Origin: Acidobacteriota bacterium
Lineage (GTDB): Bacteria > Acidobacteriota > Terriglobia > Terriglobales > Acidobacteriaceae
Direction of reading: 5' to 3'
Length of the DNA: 64,000 nt
Assembly (NCBI GenBank): GCA_018268755.1
Contig: JAFDVW010000003.1
Location: 357,060 to 421,059, forward strand
Below are positions 58,694 through 64,000 of the stretch, in pieces. Position 1 is the first letter of the stretch. Each line of letters starts with the position of its first letter. Below the pieces are notes generated by a model. It made no database searches. It was not told where the DNA came from and saw nothing but the letters and a program-made list of their open reading frames with translations. The position numbers were made by a program, and so were the translations under genes.

Positions 58694-59578
58694 ATGCGGG
58701 CAGAAATCGAAAGGGCGGTCGCGCTGTTGCGGGACGGAGGAGACCGCAACGTGGAGCAGGCGCTGGCCCTGTTGCAGAATACGGTCTTCTCCTTCAGCAT
58801 GCGCGTTTGCGGACATCGCGAAGATGCCGAAGACACCATGCAGGAGGTCCTGCTGAAATCGGTCCCGCAATTGCCCAAATTCGATAGCCCCAAGGCCCTC
58901 CTGGTGTGGTTGTACAAGGTGGCAAGGACTCGCTGCCTGATGAAGCGGCGCAAGAGTAAGTTCGCTCCGGCCAGGGAGCTGTCCCTGGAAGAACTGATGC
59001 CGGACCGCAAAGAACTGGAGCAGCTCGCCGGTGACGGCAGAATCAATCCGGAATCCTTTGCAATCCGCAGCCAGCAGGCCGTTCGCTTGCGCGAGGCGGT
59101 GCAACGCTTGCCGCCCCAGTATCGCGTAGTGCTGGTGCTGCGTGACATGGAAGGCCTCACCGACGAGGAAGTTGCCGAAATCACCGGAGTTCGCGCCGCC
59201 ACCATTCGGGTGCGCCTGCACCGGGCCCGCCTATTTGTCCGAAAAGAGCTGATGCGTACCTGGATGACGGGCCGGGCAAAAGGAGTGCGCAAGCAGGTAC
59301 CCGCCCCTTCGTTAAACCGGCCGGCGCGCTGCAAAGCCATGTTCGCGGAATTATCCAATTATCTGGATGAGCAGCTCGATGATTCTCTGTGCCAGGAAAT
59401 AGAACGCCACATGGAAGGGTGCGGGCCGTGCCGGGTTTTCGTGGCGACGCTGGAAGCCACCATCGAGCAATGCCGCGGATTGGCGGAAAAATGTCCTCCG
59501 CCCAAGTCTGCCCATCTACGGCAACAATTGATGCAGCAGTATAAGCAAGTTCAGGCTGCGCTCCGCGCCAACTCCTGA
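58694..59578 (+). CDS. ECF sigma factor with C-terminal zinc-finger (ZAS-like) domain
   Basis: This 294-residue protein has sigma region 2 (C-G-H-R-E-D-A-E-D-T-M-Q-E-V-L, W-L-Y-K-V-A-R-T-R-C), region 4 (L-P-P-Q-Y-R-V-V-L-V-L-R-D-M-E-G-L ... R-A-A-T-I-R-V-R-L-H-R-A-R), and a C-terminal extension. The extension has L-S-N-Y-L-D-E-Q-L-D and H-M-E-G-C-G-P-C, the H-x3-C-x2-C zinc site of anti-sigma ZAS domains. So the inhibitor-like module is on the same chain. TATGTT (58682) lies six bases before the ATG. It precedes the OsmC/efflux operon and may regulate it. Confidence 0.9.
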   Translation: MRAEIERAVALLRDGGDRNVEQALALLQNTVFSFSMRVCGHREDAEDTMQEVLLKSVPQLPKFDSPKALLVWLYKVARTRCLMKRRKSKFAPARELSLEELMPDRKELEQLAGDGRINPESFAIRSQQAVRLREAVQRLPPQYRVVLVLRDMEGLTDEEVAEITGVRAATIRVRLHRARLFVRKELMRTWMTGRAKGVRKQVPAPSLNRPARCKAMFAELSNYLDEQLDDSLCQEIERHMEGCGPCRVFVATLEATIEQCRGLAEKCPPPKSAHLRQQLMQQYKQVQAALRANS

Positions 59579-59686
59579 CTTCCCTGCCCTTTTAAGACCT
59601 TCAGGCCTTACAAAACTTTCCTGTAACAAATTGCGCTCTTCTGCATTTATTCCCGTGGTTTGCCGATGGAGGTATGGGAGGGCGTG

Positions 59687-60154
59687 ATGATTGCAGCGCA
59701 AGTTGAACTCACACAAGCACTTAGGCGGCAACGTCAGTTTGTGGCCCACAGCGGGAGTGGGCACCATCTGCTATTGGACGACGCGGCGGGCGGGAGCGGC
59801 GCCAAGCCCATCGAATTGGTGGCCGTCGCTTTGGCCGGATGCACCGCATTCGATGTCATCACCATTCTGCGGCAAAAATATCACCAGAAGGTCACCGGAT
59901 ATCAGGTGCGGGTGGAGGCCGAGCAAGCCGAACGGCCGCCCCAGATTTTCACGTCCGTACGAATTCATCATGTGGTCACCGGGATTGGCGTCGAGGAGTC
60001 GGCCCTGGTGGAAGCCATCCGCCTTTCGGAAGAAAAGTATTGCTCGGTAGGGGCGATGGTGCAAAAATCCGCCACCTTCCATACCACCTACGAGATCGTC
60101 AAGGACGCGACATCCTGGCTGCATGCAGCCGACCTGGCAGGGACGCGGCCATGA
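59687..60154 (+). CDS. OsmC/Ohr-family peroxiredoxin-like protein
   Basis: The ATG at 59687 follows GGGAGG; upstream in-frame starts at 59660 and 59666 are less likely. The 155-residue product has the two redox cysteines of the family in L-A-G-C-T-A-F-D-V and E-K-Y-C-S-V-G, with G-S-G-A-K-P-I-E-L-V-A between the first strand set and helix. It would reduce organic peroxides. It is coupled to the TolC gene by an ATGA overlap. Confidence 0.9.
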   Translation: MIAAQVELTQALRRQRQFVAHSGSGHHLLLDDAAGGSGAKPIELVAVALAGCTAFDVITILRQKYHQKVTGYQVRVEAEQAERPPQIFTSVRIHHVVTGIGVEESALVEAIRLSEEKYCSVGAMVQKSATFHTTYEIVKDATSWLHAADLAGTRP

Positions 60155-61521
60155 GCTTCCTCCGCCGATCTGCACTCCAGTTCGCGGCGGGAACGATGTT
60201 GTTCGTCACCGCCTGGGCCCAGAATCCGCCGCTCCCGTTAAGCCTGCCAGATGCCGCGAGCATCGCGCTGGAGAAAAACCCTCTCCGCAAGGCCGCGATG
60301 GCGGACACGCGGGCGGCTTCCGCGGGAGTGCGGGAAGCGCAGTCTTTTCTCATGCCGCATATCACATTTTCGGAGCAAGCCACGCGTGGCAATGATCCGG
60401 TGTATGTGTTTGGGGGCAAATTACGGCAGCAACGATTTGCCAGCGGCGACTTCGCACTCAACAAGTTGAATACTCCGTTGCCGTTTGGCAATTTCTCCAC
60501 TCAATTGGGCGGGACCTGGAACCTGTTTGATTCCTTTGCATCCTGGCATAGCGTCCGTCGGGCCAAGGAGATGAACCAGGCGGCGGTCCGCCAACTGGAA
60601 CGCACCGAGCAGGAGATCCTCTTTCGTGTGGTGCAGTCCTACTATGGAGTTCTTCTCGCCGCAAAACAGCTGGGAGTGGCGGAGCAAGCCGAAAAGACGG
60701 CACAGTCGATCCTGGAGCGCGGCCAGGTCCGTTATGAGGCCGGACTGGCGGTGGAATCGGACCTGCTCAGCGCCAAGGTGCACTTGGCCGGCCGTCAGCA
60801 AGAACTGATTCGCGCCCGCAACCATCTGGAGCTGGCCAAAGCCCAGCTCAATCTCACCCTGGGAGTCTCCCCGGACGCTTCGTATCAGACGGAAGACGCG
60901 CTGGGGGAAAGCCATCCGGCGGTTGCTCCGCTCACAGAGCTTGAGCAAACAGCTCTGGCCACCCGCCCCGATCTGCAGCGAATCGAGGCTGAGCAGTCGG
61001 CGCAGGCATTGAGCGTGGCCATTGCAAAGTCGTCGTTCGGCCCTCGCGTAAATGCTTTTGCACGTTGGGAATTGGACAACCCTTCCTTTGTCGCCGGCGG
61101 GGGCGGCAACAATTGGATGGGAGGAATCGAGTTGCAGATCGACCTGTTCCAGGGTGGCGCCAAACGGGCGGCGCTCTCCCGGGAACGCGCCCATGCCGAG
61201 AAAATTGCCGCCCTGAAACAGGCGGCCAGCGATGCCGTACGGCTGGAGGTGCGGCAGGCCTACTACGATCAGGATGCCAGCCGGCAACAGATCGATGTCG
61301 TCCGCGCTGCCATCGCCCAGGCCCAGGAGAGTCTGCACATTCATCAGGACCGTTACGACAGCGGCTTACTCACCATGACCGATTTGCTGAGTGCGGAAGA
61401 AGCGCTGCGCCGCACTCAGGCCGATTACTGGCAGGCGGTCTATCAGCTTCACATCAGCTGCGCCAACCTGGAGTTGGCCAGCGGCACTTTGAATCTACAA
61501 TCCCCGGTGGTCAAGCCATGA
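60151..61521 (+). CDS. TolC-family outer-membrane efflux protein
   Basis: From the ATG at 60151 the product is 456 residues with a signal peptide (about 8-24). Two OEP repeats are seen (each with long helices, e.g. Y-E-A-G-L-A-V-E-S-D-L-L-S-A-K and Y-D-S-G-L-L-T-M-T-D-L-L-S-A-E), the usual internal duplication. It forms the trimeric channel of a tripartite pump with the next two genes. A longer upstream frame is a shadow of the osmC-type gene. Confidence 0.94.
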   Translation: MSFLRRSALQFAAGTMLFVTAWAQNPPLPLSLPDAASIALEKNPLRKAAMADTRAASAGVREAQSFLMPHITFSEQATRGNDPVYVFGGKLRQQRFASGDFALNKLNTPLPFGNFSTQLGGTWNLFDSFASWHSVRRAKEMNQAAVRQLERTEQEILFRVVQSYYGVLLAAKQLGVAEQAEKTAQSILERGQVRYEAGLAVESDLLSAKVHLAGRQQELIRARNHLELAKAQLNLTLGVSPDASYQTEDALGESHPAVAPLTELEQTALATRPDLQRIEAEQSAQALSVAIAKSSFGPRVNAFARWELDNPSFVAGGGGNNWMGGIELQIDLFQGGAKRAALSRERAHAEKIAALKQAASDAVRLEVRQAYYDQDASRQQIDVVRAAIAQAQESLHIHQDRYDSGLLTMTDLLSAEEALRRTQADYWQAVYQLHISCANLELASGTLNLQSPVVKP

Positions 61522-62660
61522 CGCTCCTTTTTCCGGAAGAACTGAATCGGTCCACCTACACCGTGGCATGCCTCATTCTCATTGTCCTCAGCCTGGTCTC
61601 TGCCGGTTGTTCCAATGGCCGTCTGCCGGACCGCGTAGCGCAGGAAGCCAGCTCTGCGCCAGTTGTATCGATCCAGTTGACGAGCCAGCCGGACGTGTTG
61701 GAGGCAGTAGGAAACATCCGCGCCGTGCGAACCAGCCAGCTGGCCGCGCAGATGATGGGCACCATTGCTGAAGTCCGGGTACGCGAGGGAGATCATGTGC
61801 AGCGGGGACAAACTCTCGCGCTATTGGACGACGCACAACCTCGGGCCGCGCTGGAGCGGGCTACAGCGGCGGAGGTAGCGGCGCAGCAGGAGGCTGCGGC
61901 GGCGGATTCGGACCTCGCGCTCGCCGCTGCCACCTTGCAACGGTATCAAGTTCTGCGTGACCGGAAATCGGTCAGCCCGCAGGAATTCGATGAAATTCAG
62001 GCCCGCTGCAAGGCAGCGCAGGCTCGGCGCGAGCTGGCGCGTGCTGGACAAGCGCAAAGCAAAGCCGCCCTCCAACAGGCCCGGACTGCTCTCACCTATA
62101 CGCGTATCGGGGCCCCATTCGATGGCCTGATCACCGAGAAGAAAGCCGAGGTGGGGGGACTCGCGATGCCGGGTATGGGGCTTTTCACCCTGGAAGATTT
62201 GAAGGGTTATCGCCTGGAAGTTACGGTCAATGAAGGTGACCTCCGCCACGTGCGGCAGGGCCAGAAGGTCTCCATGGTGATCGACGCCCTCGGGGATTCC
62301 GAACGCGAAGGCAAAGTGGTTGAGATTGTGCCGGCGGCGGACCCGGCAAGTCGCAGTTTTCTGGTCAAGGTGGAATTGCCATTGGATCCCGCCCTCCACT
62401 CCGGATTGTTTGGCCGTGCCCGATTTGCGCGGGGAGAGCGACTGGCTCTGTTGATTCCCCGCTCCGCGGTGGTCGAACGTGGGCAGCTGCAAGGGGTCTA
62501 CGTGCTTGATCAAAATCATGTGGCCTGGTTGCGCTACATCACGCTGGGCCCGTCCTCGGCAAATCAAGTGGAAGTGCTGGCCGGCCTGCAAACCGGCGAA
62601 TTATTGGTGGCCGATCCGGGCAGCCAGGAGTTCAACGGCAGGAAAATCGCGTCTCGCTAA
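61518..62660 (+). CDS. RND efflux periplasmic adaptor (membrane fusion lipoprotein)
   Basis: The ATG at 61518 overlaps the TolC stop. The 380-residue protein has a lipobox (L-V-S-A-G-C, about 26-31). The lipoyl half-motif G-T-I-A-E-V-R-V-R-E-G-D-H-V is followed by a long hairpin of about 110 residues, the second half-motif I-G-A-P-F-D-G-L-I-T, and beta-barrel and proximal domains. It joins TolC and the RND pump. Confidence 0.94.
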   Translation: MTLLFPEELNRSTYTVACLILIVLSLVSAGCSNGRLPDRVAQEASSAPVVSIQLTSQPDVLEAVGNIRAVRTSQLAAQMMGTIAEVRVREGDHVQRGQTLALLDDAQPRAALERATAAEVAAQQEAAAADSDLALAAATLQRYQVLRDRKSVSPQEFDEIQARCKAAQARRELARAGQAQSKAALQQARTALTYTRIGAPFDGLITEKKAEVGGLAMPGMGLFTLEDLKGYRLEVTVNEGDLRHVRQGQKVSMVIDALGDSEREGKVVEIVPAADPASRSFLVKVELPLDPALHSGLFGRARFARGERLALLIPRSAVVERGQLQGVYVLDQNHVAWLRYITLGPSSANQVEVLAGLQTGELLVADPGSQEFNGRKIASR

Positions 62661-62690
62661 GAGTTGCAGGGAGAAATCAGGCAAACCACG

Positions 62691-64000
62691 ATGAGCGCCC
62701 GCAATCAGAACTCGCAACCGGACAACCGTTCCGGCCTGGGTTTGGCCGGCAAGGTCGCACACGGCTTTATTGATTCCAAGTTAACTCCTCTGATCATTGT
62801 GGCCGCGTTGCTGCTGGGCGTGTTCGCGATTTTGCGGACCCCGCGGGAAGAGGAACCGCAGATCATTGTCCCCATGCTCGACGTGTTCGTGCAGATGCCG
62901 GGGGCCTCGGCACAAGAGGTGGCCCAGCGCGTCAGCCTGCCCATGGAAGAGCTGTTGCGCGAAGTGCCGGGGGTCGAATACGTGTATTCGATCAGCCATC
63001 CCGGGATGAGCCTGGTCATCGTCCGCTTCTATGTGGGAAGCAAAGAAGAAGATGCCATCATTCAGACCTACAACAAGCTCTACGCCAATTTTGATCGCAT
63101 TCCAGCCGGAGTCTCCCCGCCCCTCATTAAAGTCCGCTCCATCGACAATGTGCCCATCATGGCGCTTACGCTGTGGGGGCAAAACTACGATGCTTACCAG
63201 TTGCGGCGCATCGCAGGTGAGCTACAGGACTCGCTGAAGAAGGTGGACGACGTTTCCGAGACGGCCATTCTCGGCGGCCAGCCCCGCCAGGCGCGGATAA
63301 TGCTCGACACCCAGCGTCTGGCCGCCTACGGCCTGACTCCAGCGACCGTCGTGACAGCCTTGCAGGGGGCGAATGCGCGCGCACAGGCGGGCAGTTTTGC
63401 CCGGGACAATCGCGAATTTCAGGTGGAGGCCGGTTTGTTTTTTACCCGCGCCGAGGACCTGAAGCAAGTTGTTGTCGGGGTCCAGAACCGCCACCCCATT
63501 TATCTCCGCGATGTGGTGGAGACCTTGGACGACGGTGCTGCGGAACCGGACAGCTACGTCCTGTTTGCCAAGGCCAAGGGCAGCAGCGGACAGGAAATCA
63601 ATCCCGAATACCCCGCAGTGACCATCACTTTGGCCAAACGCAAGGGCACGAATGCCAGCGTGATTGCCGAGGACCTTCTGCGGAAGGTGGCCGACCTGCG
63701 CGGCTCCTTGCTGCCTCAGGACTTAAACATCACGGTCACCCGCAACTATGGCGAGACCGCGAAAGATAAGTCAGACGAACTTCTCAAGCACCTCTTTATC
63801 GCGACGCTTTCAGTCACCTTGCTGATTGCGCTGGCGCTGGGGTGGCGGGAATCGGGCGTAGTGCTGTTGGCGGTGCCGGTGACCCTGGCGCTCACGCTGG
63901 CGATCTTTTACCTGTTTGGATACACCCTCAATCGCGTCACCCTGTTCGCCCTGATCTTCTCCATCGGCATCCTCGTCGATGACGCCATCGTCGTCGTCGA
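62691..64000 (+). CDS. RND-family efflux transporter permease, partial at right edge
   Basis: The ATG at 62691 opens a frame that runs off the window (about 436 residues seen of an expected ~1000). It has the first membrane helix (L-I-I-V-A-A-L-L-L-G-V-F-A-I), porter subdomains (V-F-V-Q-M-P-G-A-S-A-Q-E-V, T-L-W-G-Q-N-Y-D-A-Y, G-G-Q-P-R-Q-A-R), and then helix 2 onward with G-I-L-V-D-D-A-I-V-V. The membrane acidic pair lies in the usual position. Loss of R-N-D relays cannot be judged. It is the proton-driven pump of the operon, with unknown substrates. Confidence 0.94.
   Translation, partial: MSARNQNSQPDNRSGLGLAGKVAHGFIDSKLTPLIIVAALLLGVFAILRTPREEEPQIIVPMLDVFVQMPGASAQEVAQRVSLPMEELLREVPGVEYVYSISHPGMSLVIVRFYVGSKEEDAIIQTYNKLYANFDRIPAGVSPPLIKVRSIDNVPIMALTLWGQNYDAYQLRRIAGELQDSLKKVDDVSETAILGGQPRQARIMLDTQRLAAYGLTPATVVTALQGANARAQAGSFARDNREFQVEAGLFFTRAEDLKQVVVGVQNRHPIYLRDVVETLDDGAAEPDSYVLFAKAKGSSGQEINPEYPAVTITLAKRKGTNASVIAEDLLRKVADLRGSLLPQDLNITVTRNYGETAKDKSDELLKHLFIATLSVTLLIALALGWRESGVVLLAVPVTLALTLAIFYLFGYTLNRVTLFALIFSIGILVDDAIVVV

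Noticed and set aside
1..64000. tRNA or rRNA genes
   Set aside because: No T-loop GGTTCGAATCC-type word in a cloverleaf context and no conserved rRNA segments were seen by eye; a tRNA scan would be decisive.

Overview
The window looks like one contiguous piece of an Acidobacteriota chromosome (Terriglobia / 'Koribacter-Sulfotelmatobacter' type). This is inferred from gene content: a PAP2-Wzi fusion, a DUF5818-like exported protein, a caa3-type oxidase cluster with two subunit III genes, a complete GC-rich his operon, and many short palindromic repeats between genes. I found no tRNA, rRNA or CRISPR array.

Layout. 1-9.9 kb (minus strand) is an exopolysaccharide operon: a degenerate receiver protein, a NusG paralogue, a large SLBB export protein, a PAP2-Wzi fusion, Wzz, and a Wzy-like polymerase cut by the left edge. 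10-11.2 kb holds small exported or hypothetical proteins. 11.2-16.5 kb (minus) is a cytochrome c oxidase operon with a small cytochrome c. 16.7-19.3 kb has a thioesterase, a thioredoxin-like protein and pdxS. 19.35-24.8 kb is an accessory stretch between pdxS and its partner pdxT. It holds REP palindromes, a PD-(D/E)XK nuclease, a UDG-like protein, a REP-associated tyrosine transposase (RAYT) flanked by inverted REPs, and a PQQ dehydrogenase with its cytochrome. 25.5-31.5 kb has a ROK kinase, a GH3 glucosidase, and an ArsR / exported protein / two AHSA1-protein operon.

32.3-33.83 kb is the most notable locus: a retron-type reverse transcriptase with a 168-nt structured leader bounded by a perfect 12-bp inverted repeat, which is the expected msr-msd architecture. 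No partner effector is evident. 33.9-39.4 kb has miaB, a bifunctional nuclease, and the circularly permuted ATP-grasp / alpha-E / transglutaminase trio. 39.7-48 kb is mixed housekeeping (VOC protein, hydrolase, PspC, TPR, thiD, rlpA-like, pyrF, pseudouridine synthase).

48.05-54.6 kb is the his operon (I-G-D-C-B-H-F-A) under a His-rich leader peptide and attenuator, with a REP-like element between hisH and hisF. 54.7-64 kb has a vapBC module, a GH15 glucoamylase with a SET-domain protein, an ECF sigma factor carrying its own zinc-finger domain, and an OsmC / TolC / MFP / RND efflux operon cut by the right edge.

Several genes (arsR, miaB, pyrF, the his leader, vapB, the ECF sigma, the thioesterase and the VOC protein) have a -10-like box 6-9 nt before the start codon and no Shine-Dalgarno sequence, so leaderless transcripts may be common here. 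Other genes have good GGAGG sites, so both modes seem to coexist.
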